In this document: one piece after another, positions 10,422 to 21,918 of the stretch
Layout: each line of letters begins with the position of its first letter
How positions within the stretch are numbered: the first letter of the stretch is position 1
DNA from: Rehmannia glutinosa
Taxonomy: Eukaryota > Streptophyta > Magnoliopsida > Lamiales > Orobanchaceae
DNA length: 64,000 bases
Assembly (NCBI GenBank): GCA_016081115.2
Contig: CM071930.1
Location: 46,909,335 to 46,973,334 of the forward strand
Reading direction: 5' to 3'
The notes under the pieces: generated by a model
The model's input: only the letters and a program-made list of their open reading frames with translations
Told to the model about the DNA's origin: nothing
The model's database searches: none
Program-made: the position numbers and the translations under genes

Positions 10422-12455
10422 TGTCACGCCCAAATCAAGCTTGACACGGGCAATCAAACTTATGTCGGTTTACCAAGCCCCAATAATCCATCAATATAAA
10501 ACCAACAAAATAATAAAATCCCAATTAAGCATAAATAAAGGAACAACTAAGTCAGAGTACGGTTGCAAATCGGAATAAGAAGAAATACCATCCAACATCA
10601 TAATAATTCCTAAGGGTCCTACGCCCGCTATTACATCGAAAAGGTCGAGAATCTAACCCATTACAAATTAAGATTAATTGTCTTAAGCGAATCAAAAATA
10701 CAACAACGAAACTAGATTGTTGCTTGGAAGTCATCGCTACCATCGTCCCGTATATGGTTCCTCATCCTCTCGTTGATAAAAGGAGGTGGGGTGAGACAAA
10801 ATCTCAGGGTGGGTGTCTTTGGTGTAGTATGTTTTTTCACTCGCTTACGCTTATGGAAGGAAAAACGGTTTCATGAAAATTAATGCATGAGAGTGCATGT
10901 GACATTAACTTATTATATTAGATAAGGTTTTCCATGAATCATTAAGTTAGATCGATTTAGAAACAATTATGCAATAGTTGTTGCGATATATGCTCACTTG
11001 GTTGCGCACGTAATTGTGACGCCAACCTTTCTTTGTTTACTTATCACTTGGTTGCACACTTAAGTGTACGCCAACCTTTCTTTGTTCACTTATCACTTGG
11101 TTGCGCAGTTAAGTGTGACGCCAACCTTTCTTTGTTCACTTATCACTTAGTTGCACATTTAAGTGTGACGCCAACCTTTCTTTGTTCACTTATTACTTGA
11201 TTGTGCACTTAAGTATGACGTCAACCTTTCCATCCTTATACAGCGGAGACGTGCTGATCAAATATCGGCTCTCTTAACACTTCACCTTATCCCTCCAATG
11301 GATAGGGCCGTAGTCAGTATCCCACGAGGCTCGACGTCTCTACACTGGGGCTTGCAAGACCCGAAGATCGTCATAATCATGATTATATCTCACTTCCTAC
11401 GATCCAATCGTCCATCAGACTCTTCTATCCAACTCGAGGTTGGGATTTGGACGATAGAGGTCGGTAAGGATCGCACAGAGCTACGCATCTAATACACGAC
11501 TTGGCCATTCCATAAAATAGTTAGAAGTTAGCCCGTTCAAGTGATTTGTAACAAGTTAGTTAGAAAACCAGAGTGATCTTAGTCATACAGTGTCCGGTAT
11601 CGGACTTAAAATTCTCGTTCTAGTTACCGGGTGGATAATCTAGCAGGAGTCGATATTTAGTTCGATGCATTATGCTTAAGTTCGTATTTTAGTATTAGAG
11701 ATTTATTCGGGCGAGGAAGTCGCCTTATTAATCGTGTATTTATTTGGGTAAGAAAACCCGACTATTAACTTATTAAATCATTAAAACTATAATTTTTGTT
11801 AGATAATTATGAAAAATATATCTTAATATTTTATAACTAACTTGAATTTGAACATATAAATTTCTAGGTCCTTAGTAAGTTTTAATATAAAACCCTTTTC
11901 TACTAAGGAAAATATTTTCTTACCGGATTTTAAAAGTTCAGTAAGTTTTAATCCTGGACTCGGAAAAGAGTCAAGCCAGTTTCAAAATTTTCTAAAAACT
12001 CCAAAGGGTTAGATGTTCGGATACTCGTGGTCAGGTTTTTCGAAATTTGCTGATTTGACCTATAGTTTCCAAAAATTGCGATTTTTGACTCAATATTTTA
12101 AAAAATAGGTATCTCTTAAACGTGGAAGGGTGTTTAGGTGATTCCAAGTTTTAAATATTTCTTAGGACAATAATGAGTTGTGGTAAAAACAGTTTTAGAA
12201 AAATCGCAAGTTAGATACCCCATTTTTGAAAATTATAATTTTGACCCAAAAGTAATTTTTTTGTCGTTAAAGACTCGCTTCAAGTAGATTGTTATGAAAT
12301 TTGAACTAGAGGTCCAAAATATCATAAAACTTAAGTCAATAATATTCAAGCGGATGCTCAACCACATACATCCGAACAAGAGACATTTGTCGTGGCGCAA
12401 AATCGAGACATCCGAAAGAGACACAAATGATACGAGATAAGAAGAATAATCAGTG
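10422..12455. repeat. LTR-like non-coding repeat, possibly a solo LTR
   Basis: It starts TGTCACGCCC, a common way for plant gypsy LTRs to begin, and runs about 2 kb without a coding frame until the accessory-ORF sequence of element E begins. It contains the minisatellite at 10995-11232 and a GC-richer block with CAGCGGAGACG and CCACGAGGCTCGACG near 11240-11340. I could not find a matching right end or target duplication, so the class and the right border are inferred. Confidence 0.4.
10995..11232. repeat. Minisatellite, about 50-bp unit, 4.8 copies
   Basis: Units begin CACTTGGTTGC at 10995, 11045, 11094 and 11144, with a fifth, more diverged unit at 11194. Spacing is 49-50 bp, and each contains GTGACGCCAACCTTTCTTTG or a close variant. 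It is non-coding. Confidence 0.92.
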
Positions 12456-12459
12456 ACAT

Positions 12460-14545
12460 CCCCTCAGACTGATGCTATTGTTGCTGAGGAAGAGAAGGCT
12501 GCTGAGGAGCCTATACATGTGCAGGATGATGACGACGATCTTCAAATCCTATCCCCTTAATACCCAGATATTAAAGACAAAGCTTCGTGTATGGAGAGCC
12601 TGGAAGCTAAGTGCAACCGGATATCAATTTCAAAGTCCCGAGTTCATTGAGCATGAGGAATATCTCCTAGGATTTTGGGGAATATTGCTATTCGCTCGAC
12701 TCTCAACGCAGATTTTTGCACGACTATCCTTTATGAGAAGAAGGATGAGGAGAAGGTTAAGGCAATAGAGAAAAAAGAGACATTTGAGGAATCTCTAAAA
12801 CCTCACTCTTTTCCTTTCACAGATGTTCCTGAGAGTGTCTTACAAAGTGCGAGCAGCAGCGACATAGAAATTTTGGATGCCGCTGATCCAACTGAGAAAG
12901 CTGAGATGCAGCAAGCCTTGAAAGAGTCCAACGAGATGCATGATCAATCTATGCTCAGGGGCCCTGGAGAGTCATCTTCCATTCAAATCTCTCCTACCCA
13001 ACTATCCTTGAAACAAAGGAGGCAAATCACAGATACCACCTCACCAGCACACTCCAAAGGACTCACCACGTAAACTGCGATGAAGCTAGGGATGAAGATA
13101 TAGTGGGAAACCTAGCTGAGCCAATCCTTGTGAAAGGTGTTGAGACACCTGCCGAAATGGCTGACAACTCAAAAAGAATAGTCGAGTCTCAAGTGTGAGT
13201 TGACCCCATTAATCGTGATTCAACTAGTGCGCCAGCTGAGGAGGAAACTGAACACACCACAGCTGGGTTGGAGGAAGTTGGGGGAGACTTAACCAAGTTG
13301 AAGTTAGGAGGCGAATGTGAGACTGAAAAAGAACAGTAGAGTGGGATTGACAACGCTCAGACGGTTAAGACTATCTCAGCTGAAATTCCAACTGCACTGC
13401 AGGCCAAGGACGCTGCTGAAGCAGCTGAGGCAAAGGATGGACATCAGACCAAGTCAGTTGAGACTGAAGGTCGTGAAAGTGCAATCTAAATGGTTGAGAC
13501 CTCGAAGGATGCCAACGCCCAAGACCCCAATGCAGCTCCATCTTGAGAAGGGAATGTTGCAGAAGATCCTAATGCAACTAAGTCTGCAAAAGATATAGAT
13601 GAAGGCCTTACAACGGTTGAGACTGTTGTTAAGGTTCCTGAAGGCCCACAGGATGTTGAGACTTCCTTAGGTGTTGCTGTTGAGAAAGGAAAGTTGCCAA
13701 TTTTTGCATCAGACTCACCAGAAATGGAGAAAATCAGTGCTCTACATGACTCTGATGCCAATGTGTCAGTTGAGTTTCTTGATACTGACAATGAAGATGA
13801 GTCCACACAAAAAGAAAAAAGTTGTAGAGGACCATGTTGCAGAGGAACTAGCAACAGAGTTGAAGAAGGCACATGAGGAAGCTGCCTTGTCAAAATTTAC
13901 ATTGTTGATGGCCCACCCCCAATGATGCCATCACATGCCTGTGATGCTCCTAAGGCAGCTGAGGCCATGCAAACTCAAAAGGAAGCAACTACTGAGGCCA
14001 ACGGCCGTTGAGACAATGAGGCTCGATCACCCTCTGCAGCTAACACGATTGCCTCTCCGAAGCTCCCACAGCAGAGGCACAAAGAGCTGAAGGAAGTTAG
14101 GGGAACAAAGGAAAGGCTCCCGAAGTAGGAGTGGGAGATGTTCCTGAAGTCCCTAGTGATCTATTTGCCAATTATTTTCCGTTTATTGAGGAGGTTCCGC
14201 TGGAAATAGAGACTGTTGAAGAACGTGCAAATTACACAGTCAACATAGATCCAGAGGAACTCGTTGCTCCGGATGACTTAAGGGTTGTGCCATTTGGATT
14301 TGATTTCGACTCTGTGTTGCCAGGGTATCAATCAGATGAGGCAACAGATTTCAGAAAAGCCTTCAAGGCTATGTGTTCTGAGATGGAAGCCATGGGAAGA
14401 AGCTTTGCTGCACTCAAGCAAAGGCTGGACAACCACGATGCGATGATTTATGGAGATAGCCGAGGAGCAGTAATCTGAATTCGAGAATGAACTATGCAAA
14501 CAAAATTTCTCAGAAGAGAACAAGTGAGCTATTTCAAATCATTGT
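12460..14545 (+). pseudogene. Accessory 3' ORF of copia fragment E, degraded
   Basis: Homologous to the ORF downstream of pol in element B. The segment at 12640-12960 encodes GNIAIRSTLNADFC followed by a charged helix and matches B's segment at about 30895-31080. Next is a Glu/Ala/Thr-rich low-complexity stretch (13080-14100) in several frames. The module at 14131-14478 contains VPLEIETVEERANYTV and RVVPFGFDFDSVLP and is shared with F and G. Stops and frame changes throughout make it a pseudogene. No gag or pol accompanies it. The function of this ORF family is unknown to me. Confidence 0.7.
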
Positions 14546-15784
14546 TCGGAAAATTGGTGATTTGGAGTGGTGAGCAGGCTCGATTTATGAGAAGACAAAG
14601 ATGACCACTTGTTCGATGGACCAAACTCACAAGATCGATATGGAGTTTCTCAAGGCAAGACCTTCAAAACATAGAAAGCACTCATGAGCGTAAAATGATG
14701 CTTTGATGAACGATAAATGAAGGCTCTTAGATCGTAACATCGAAAGCACTCACTCACTCTACACATGACAAGTCGGATCGCATTTTGATTGTTATTCCTC
14801 AAACCTCTCTAGTTGGTGATGATGCCAAAAAGGGGAAGATGAAAGAAATGGGGAAGGTAGTGGAAGTAATGGGGAAGGACCCTCTAAGAAGACTACCCGA
14901 AGATCGTATTAGAAGACTCTCCCAACTGCCAAAGGAGTTGTCAACTGATGAGAAAGCTGACACATCATTTCAAAAATCATGAGCTGCAATTGAAGCCGGA
15001 CTTGCAGATGTAGATAGAAGGCAGCATGGTCGCATCAAAGATATAAAATCCAAGTTTCATGGTCCCCTGCAGGTTACTACCGCAGACTCTCCAATATGAA
15101 GCTCCCAAACGAACCCGCTCCCGATGTAAGTGTCCGAGCCTAGATCGCTGAGGAATTCCAAACGCTCAAATCGGAAGGATTTTTCAAGGGAATGACTCTC
15201 AAACAGGCATGGGATTTGTACTGGGAAAAGAGCTTAGAGATTTGTCAATCAGCCGAGAAGCAGCAGACTCAATCGAGCAGTTAGCAGACTTTAAGGGTTC
15301 AACTTGTATAGTACACTCCAAGAGGAGGAGCTGACTCTGGAAAAGGAAGGAGAAAGTCCGGTGGAAGAGGCAGAGGCACTCCACCACGTAGACCTAAAGA
15401 TATTCAATATGTGAATCCCCATAAGAAAGATTTGTTATACTGGGCTGGATTCAATGAACTTGAGAATAGAGAAGTTGCCAGGAAAAATGCAGAGGCTGAT
15501 AAGCGCCAAGAAGAAGAGAATATAAGGCAACATCAAGAATGTGAATAGAAAAAGAGGAAAGACGAAGCTGCGAGGAGAGCTTATGAGAAGAAGAGAAAGG
15601 AGAAAGATGATAAGAAGAGAAAAAGACAAGAAGAAGAAAAGAGAAGGGAAGATAAAGAGAGAAGAAGGAAGCAGCAGAGGCTCTGAAGACCGCTACAGAC
15701 ACCTTTCTGTTGTCTTTTTACTTAATTGTAAATACACAGAAAAATATGTAAGTACTTTGTAATTTTTATGCACTATTTACTTTG
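14545..15784 (+). repeat. Tandem duplication in element E, copy 1
   Basis: Copy 1 starts at TGTTCGGAAAATTGGTG and is followed by copy 2 exactly 1,240 bp later. Both contain the C-terminal half of the accessory ORF: GDDAKKGK, then an RG-rich patch, then LLYWAGFNELENREVA (about 15430-15475), then a Lys/Arg/Glu coiled-coil tail. Copy 1 lacks about 78 bp near its end (after 15763) that copy 2 keeps. Breakpoints share TTTGTT, suggesting short-homology recombination. Confidence 0.9.
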
Positions 15785-17124
15785 TTCGGAAAATTGGTGA
15801 TTTGAAGTGGTGAGCAAGCTCGGTTTATGAGAAGACAAAGATGACCACTTGTTCAGATGGACCAAACTCACAAGATCGATATGGAGTTTCTCAAGCTCAA
15901 CACAAGCAAGACCTTCAAAACACGAAAGCACTCATGAGCGTAAATGATGCTGATGAACGCATAAATGAAGGCTCTTAGATCCGAACATCGAGCAGCTCAC
16001 TCAGCTACACATGACAAGCTGGATCGCATTTTGATTGTTATTCCTCAAACCTCTCTAGTTGGTGATGACGCCAAAAAGGGGGAAGATGAAAGAAATGGGA
16101 AGGTAGTGGAAGTAATGGGAAGGACCCTCTAAGAAGACTACCTCAAGATCGTATTAGAAGACTCTCCCAACTGCCAAAGGAGTTGTCAACTGATGAGAAA
16201 GCTGACACATCATTTCAAAACTCATGAGCTGCAATTGAAGCCGGACTTGCAGATGTAGATAGAAGGCAGCATGGTCGCATCAAAGATATAAAATCCAAGT
16301 TTCATGGTCCCCTAGCAGGGTTACTACCAGACTCTCCAGCTATGAAACTCCCAAACGAACCCGCTCCCGATGTAAGGTCCGAGCCTAGATCGCTGAGGAA
16401 TTCCAAACACTCAAATCGGAAGGATTTTTCAAGGTAATGACTCTCAAACAGGGCATGGGATTTGTACTGGGAAAAGAGCTTAGAGATTTGTCAATCAACC
16501 AAGAAGCAGCAGACTCAATCGAGCAGTTAGCAGACTTCAAGGGTTCAGCTTGTATAGTACACTCCAAGAGGAGGAGCTGACTCTGGAAAAGGAAGGAGAA
16601 AGTCCGGTGGAAGAGGCAGAGGCACTCCACCACGCACGTAGACCTAAAGATATTCAATATGTGAATCCCCATAAGAAAGATTTGTTATACTGGGCTGGAT
16701 TCAATGAACTTGAGAATAGAGAAGTTGCCTGGAAAAATGCCGAGGCTGATAAGCGCCAAGAAGAAGAGAATATAAGGCAACATCAAGAATGTGAAGAGAA
16801 AAAGAGGAAAGATGAAGTCATGAGGAGAGCTTATGAGAAGAAGAGAAAGGAGAAAGATGATAAGATGATAAGAGAAAAGACAAGAAAGAAGAAAAGAGAA
16901 TGGAAGATGAAGAGAGAAGAAGAAGGAAGCGGAGAGGCGCTGAAGACCGCCGCAGACACTTTCCCGTTGTCTTTTTACTTAATTGTAAATTCACAGAAAA
17001 ATATGTAAGTACTTTGTAATTTTTCATTGTACTTTGTAATACATTATAAGGTGCAAGAATGATATGTTCAATAAAATGTCATATTCATACAATCATTCAT
17101 TTTTATGCACTATTTACTTTGTTA
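15785..17124 (+). repeat. Tandem duplication in element E, copy 2, with the best-preserved accessory C-terminus
   Basis: This second copy has an open stretch of about 150 codons (16550-17008). It encodes an acidic start, RRPKDIQYVNPHKKDLLYWA and GFNELENREVA, then a highly charged coiled-coil tail rich in EKKRK and REK. It ends in VNSQKNM, shortly before the polypurine tract and LTR start. Indels separate it from copy 1. Confidence 0.88.
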
Positions 17125-17144
17125 TTTTATTTAAGTTTTGGCAT

Positions 17145-17300
17145 CATAAAAAATGGGAAAATTATTGGGAAATTTATGTAATAGATTTTGATGAAGCTAT
17201 GCAAAACTTAGATTAGGAAGTTGGCACCCCAATTTTCTCAGAATTCAACTATGTAATATATAGGGTTCTATTAGCTCAATCAAAGCGACAAGTTGAATAT
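17145..17300 (+). repeat. Polypurine tract and truncated 3' LTR of element E
   Basis: AAAAAATGGGAAAAT is followed by TATTGGGAAATTTATG, the counterpart of the LTR start TGTTGGGAAATTTAT in B. Similarity continues through AACTTAGATTAGGAAGTTGGC and fades near 17300, where element H sequence takes over. The canonical TG is mutated to TA. Confidence 0.7.
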
Positions 17301-17404
17301 TGCGTGTCGATCAAGATCGAGGTGAACACTCGATGTGTGTCACCGAGTGGTGCGATGAAGTATCGATCAAGTACCGTAAAAGTTGTGTCGGTTCACAGAT
17401 GACC

Positions 17405-18221
17405 CAATTTTGATCAAATTCAATTGGGATGATGCGCGCGCAAGAATACAATCTTGCGGGCGCGACCGTGATGATTGGTGTACCGTTTGAGGAACCAGGT
17501 GCATTTTTTGGTCAGACATGTCTATTTCGATCCAAAAATATATCCTTTTCATCGGAACCTTCATGCCTCGTATATACGAGCCCCTGCAGATGAAAAGATA
17601 CGCAAAAATACCGATAATAAATCGAGCCATTTTGCATCTGCATATATTGATATTATTTCCTTCAAAAGCTTGAAAGTCTTAAAACACTTGTGTTCGCTTA
17701 TTGGTTCAACTTTTACAGTCTTTGCCGCACCGTGGACAAAGTGTGCGATACCTATCGCGCGCAAGACTAGTGTGAGGACGCCAAGACGTTCCAACGGTGC
17801 ACCTGCTCGAGCAACCAGTGCATTTTTTGACTTTAGACATGTCTTTTCGATCCAAAAGACAAATCTTTTCCATCGGGCACCTTCATGCCTATATATACGA
17901 GCCCCTCGCAAATGAAAAGATACACGAAAATACGTATAATTAATCGAGCCATTTTGCATCTGCATATTGATATTATTCCCTTCAAAAGCTTGAATTAAAA
18001 CACTTGTGTTCGCTGTTGGTTCGACTTTTGCAAGTGCTTTTAAATCAAACCTGTTAAAAATCATTGTATCTTAGGGATGATTGCCAGAACCGTAAGCACT
18101 TCGTATACGGGGTAATTTCTTCTTGCGAAGACAATATCCAATACTGGTCTCGACTTAAAATCTTGTCCAGTTTTTCGTTCCAAGCACTTTAGCCATTTTC
18201 TTGTAAATAACAAAGCACCCA
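17405..18221 (+). repeat. 5' LTR region of element H, internally duplicated
   Basis: A block of about 290 bp occurs twice (about 17450-17735 and 17736-18035) and once in the 3' LTR (20385-20680). Each holds GGTGCA, GACATGTC, TTTTCGATCCAAAA, a TATATA box and ATCGAGCCATTTTGCATCTG. The inner end, CTTGTAAATAACAAAGCACC, matches the 3' LTR end. The first several hundred bases of the 3' LTR have no counterpart here. Confidence 0.65.
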
Positions 18222-18245
18222 AACAACAATCGCAAGACGAAATTT

Positions 18246-18810
18246 ATGTTTTCTATTTTCAAGATGATGGCATCAATTTCGCTTCACTCCATTGGTCACG
18301 CTCCCGCTCATAATGAAAAGTCGGCGAAATTCTCGGCGTTGACTTCAAACACCGCAATGAAGATGATTTTTTTCCTCACTACGCCGGGTATGTCCCGTTT
18401 CTTGCGAGGACCCCCTACCGTTGGCGATGAAGAATCCGACAACCAAAAGAGGATTGTTGTGGATGCTTGGCATAACAAAGGTGATTTCCTTTGTCGGAAC
18501 TATGTTTTGAACGGGCTAGACGACACCCGTATAGCGTCTATAGTTCGTTCAAAACATCCAAAGAGTAGGGGATTCTTTGGAGAAAAAGTACAAAACAAAA
18601 GATGCGGATACAAAGAAATTTTTGTCGGTAAATTTTTGGATTATAAGATGGTTGGCACCAAGACGGTGATCAACCAAGTGCAAGAAATTCAGATCATACT
18701 TCACGACTAAATGTCCTGAAGGGATGATTCTCGCGTGAGTCATTCCAAGTGATCGATTATCGAAAAATTGCCGCCATCATGGAAATATTTTAAGAACTAC
18801 TTCAAGCACC
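18246..18810 (+). pseudogene. Copia gag remnant of element H
   Basis: Opens at an ATG (18246) and stays open for 154 codons. It carries typical copia gag phrases: VVDAWHNKGDFLCRNYVLNG, KFLDYKMVGTKTVINQVQEI and, after a stop, WSIIEKLPPSWKYFKNYFKH. The usual zinc knuckle is absent; soon after, the sequence jumps to RNase H, so this is a deletion product. Confidence 0.8.
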
Positions 18811-19074
18811 TGCATGTCAATTTATTTTCTTTGGTGCTTCTACTTTAGCCAAAGCACCTCCATATTTCAAGGTATTCCTTTATGTGGTTTGCCAAAAAGT
18901 AAAGCTCCCTTCTTGTTTTCGGTATCTTTGTTCAACACAAGATTATAGAATCATTACGGCTCTCGCCACTTCAAGCAATTTTTCATAGTGGTGAGAAAAA
19001 AAAATTAAATTCAAAGATTCATGTTATAAATGATGGTACGGTCATTAAAGCAAGAAATGTTGAATTTACAAAAG

Positions 19075-19280
19075 ATGTCTTTTCTTGCAAAAGAAAAAGA
19101 GGTAAGTCTAGACATTTTAGTCGAAGACACAATACCGTTAGACAATTGATTTTGAATGGGGTTATTTCAGTTGACTACGTGAGGTCAAAGGAAAACCTTG
19201 TGGATCCGCTTACAAAAGGCATAAATCGAGACCAATTATATAAATTGTTAATGAGAATGGGTTTAAAATCCACAAATTAA
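19075..19280 (+). pseudogene. C-terminal end of copia RNase H in element H
   Basis: The in-frame stretch ending at TAA (19278-19280) reads KSRHFSRRHNTVRQLI, then VISVDYVRSKENLVDPLTKG, then MGLKSTN. These are the standard last motifs of a copia polyprotein. It directly follows gag-like DNA, showing that some 3 kb of pol has been deleted. Confidence 0.8.
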
Positions 19281-19812
19281 AGAATGTTCATAGTGGTAAC
19301 CCAACCTTGTAAAATGGAGATCCCAAGAACTTGGTTCAATAGACAACTATGTTATGAATGTTCATCTAACACTTGAAAAATATGTTAGCTCATTCCCGAA
19401 ACTCCCAAGTGAAATAGAAACCTGTTGAATGTGGTGAGATTAAGTTCAATACTTTTAATTATTCCTATACCGAAAGGTGGAGTATGACAGGATACTCTTC
19501 AATAGGAGATCACATATATAAGTGAGAATTAATGGCCGCTTCAAAGAAACATTTATGAATCTAAGATATGGTCCAGGGACGAAATGGACACAACGTGAGA
19601 ACAACAAGTGTTAGAATTATTATTGTGTAAGTATTGCTATCTCGGTTTACACAAACAAATTGAGTAGTTCAAGACATCGCATCACTACGGCCAAAGAAAT
19701 CCAATAGTATTTTGCTAAGGAAGGTTTAAAGCTACAAGCTACATATCCTGATGCAATAACAGTTCGCCGAGACTTTCAAGCGAATCTGCATACACGCATG
19801 CATTAATTTCAT

Positions 19813-20865
19813 TCATGGGGAGGATTGTTGGAATTTGGTAATAAGAAATTGGGTGTTGACACGATTTTGACCAAATATTTAAGTGATTTCCATTAGTCAA
19901 AAATAGAATTAAATTATTTGTAAAAATTCTACTAAGTGAGTAGATTAGATTGGCATTTGGAATTTCTCAAAACCAATTCCGGGTGAATGAGAAATTAATG
20001 CTAGAATTTAGCCACTTAAAACTAGAAAATAGTATGGAAAATGAAGGGAAGGAGAAAAGCTCCATCCCATATAGGAGGAAAAGCCAAAATTTGCTTCAAA
20101 ACAAATATGCTTGCCGCCGCCCCGCCCGCCCGGCTGACGGCTAGGCCCACCCGGCCTGGTCCGCACGTGGGCTTGGGCATGGGCTTCAAGACCCTTATAC
20201 TTTTTAGACCAAATTTATTTAAACCCTTTATAAATTAAGTAATTAATTTGAGATTAATTAATGTTTTTCCAACTGGGATGGTGCACGTCGCGCAGCACAA
20301 TGCGTGGGCACGCACTGCGACGATCGCGCGATGCGCGCTTGGCTCTGTGCGGCGCGCACCTGGGTAGTGTGCGCGCGGTAGTGTGTGATACCTGTTGCAC
20401 GCATTAGTGCGCGGACGAGCACGTTCAAATTGGTGCACCTGTTCGAGCAACCAGGTGCATATTTTGGTCAGAGACATGTCTTTTCGATCCAAAAGACATA
20501 TCCTTTCCACCGGACACCTTCTTGCCTATATATACGATCCCCTACAGATGAAAAGATACACGAAAATATAGTTAATAAATCGAGCCATTTTGCATCTGCA
20601 TATTGATATTATTCCCTTCAAAAGCTTGAAAGCCTTAAAACACTTGTGTTAGCTGTTGGTTCGACTTTTGCAAGTGCTGCCAAGTCGATCCTGTTAAAAT
20701 CATTGTATCTTAGGGATGATTCATTTGCCGGAACCGTAAGCACTTCATATATGGGGCAATTTCGCCTAGCGAGAGACAATATGCACATCGCCTCTACTTA
20801 AAATCTTGTCCAGTTTTTTCGTTTCAAACACTTTAGCCATTTTCTTGTAAACAAGAAACCACCCA
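19813..20865 (+). repeat. Polypurine tract and 3' LTR of element H
   Basis: ATGGGGAGGAT (19815-19825) is followed by TGTTGGAATTTGG at 19826, the LTR start. The LTR contains a GC-rich patch at 20105-20175, another with GCGCGC runs at 20280-20400, a TATATATA box at 20526-20533, and an end near CCACCCA (20859-20865) that matches the 5' LTR end. Length is about 1,040 bp. Confidence 0.72.
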
Positions 20866-21403
20866 ATGAGAGACACCTCCTAAACCTCTTCTTCTTCTTC
20901 TTTTTTTTTTTTTCGGTGAAATATGAACTAATTCGCCGAATATTTGGGAAATATTATATGCATATAAACCGTAGTCAAAAAGCCCTGGCTCTGCCGCCCG
21001 ACCCACCCACCGGGCTTTTGAAAATACAGGTCGGGCCGATCGGGCTAAAACAAGATGTCGGGCCACCAATTTGGGAAGCCCAATCCAGCCCAACCAATGA
21101 AAAATACACTAAAAGTCTTTGGGCCGACCCATCAGTAAGGCCAACTAGCCTGGGCTTTGAGGCCCGACATATTTTGGGCTTGAGATATTAAAGCCTTGCC
21201 CGCAAAAAAATACCGAACCGATCGGAACGGGCTGGAATTGACAGCTTTGATGTAAACTAACACACTTACTTTATACATAAGTTGTTAGGCAGAGTCGCAT
21301 GACTAAATAAATCTTTTGTCTAAAACTAATTATAAATTTCAGAGATTAGTATTTATATGGATTGAGAAAATTCGCTTTCAAAATATATATATGTTGGCAA
21401 AAA
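20866..21403. other. Non-coding DNA with a GC-rich repeat fragment
   Basis: A CT-rich run (20876-20922) is followed by 20985-21245, which repeats CGGGCT/GGGCCG/GCCCGA phrases and ends GAATTGACAGC. That composition recalls a hAT-type MITE, but I found no matching ends, so I do not call one. No gene was seen. Confidence 0.4.
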
Positions 21404-21404
21404 C

Positions 21405-21878
21405 TCATATAGACTCTTTTTTACGGGTCTCAATCTGTAAGACGGATCTTATTTGACCCGGGATCCTGTTGACCAAGTCCATGGGTCAAAGCACATCTTT
21501 GTAATTTTTTATTTTTTTTGTTTTTTTCTGTTTTTCTTCCTCAGTTATAGTAACAGTTTTATGAGAAAAAGTATCGGTTATTTTAGATAAAGTATCATAG
21601 TTTTTAATATAGCCACAATTATGATTACATTACATTGAAGGAAAAATAAATATATCAGAGTTAAAGTAACACCTTTATGAGTAAAAATATATATTTTTGA
21701 GACAAAATATCATGTTTTAAGAGTAAAAATATATGTTTCTTTAAATAATGTATTACAATTTTTAATAATAAATACAAAGAAAGATGAATAATAAATATGA
21801 TAGAGTTAAAGTAATACTTTCATAAGTAAAATTATTTGTTTTTTGAGATAAAGTAACATATTTTTTAATATAGTCACA

Positions 21879-21918
<40 letters not shown>

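Larger units (their letters stand above)
17390..20865 (+). mobile_element. Copia deletion derivative H (LTR - gag - RNase H tail - LTR)
   Basis: Two LTR regions (up to 18221, and 19826-20865) flank only 1.6 kb of internal DNA. That DNA encodes a copia gag start and the last part of RNase H, with protease, integrase and RT missing. A polypurine tract and a TG LTR start precede the right LTR. The start of the left LTR is not recognisable, so the left border is uncertain. It can only have moved in trans. Confidence 0.75.

Noticed and set aside
11298..11492. 64-codon plus-strand frame
   Set aside because: GC-richer LTR-like non-coding DNA; no motif or homology recognised.
17475..18064. Frames of 146 and 167 codons on opposite strands
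   Set aside because: They lie in the duplicated LTR block of H and repeat with it; LTR non-coding sequence is the better explanation.
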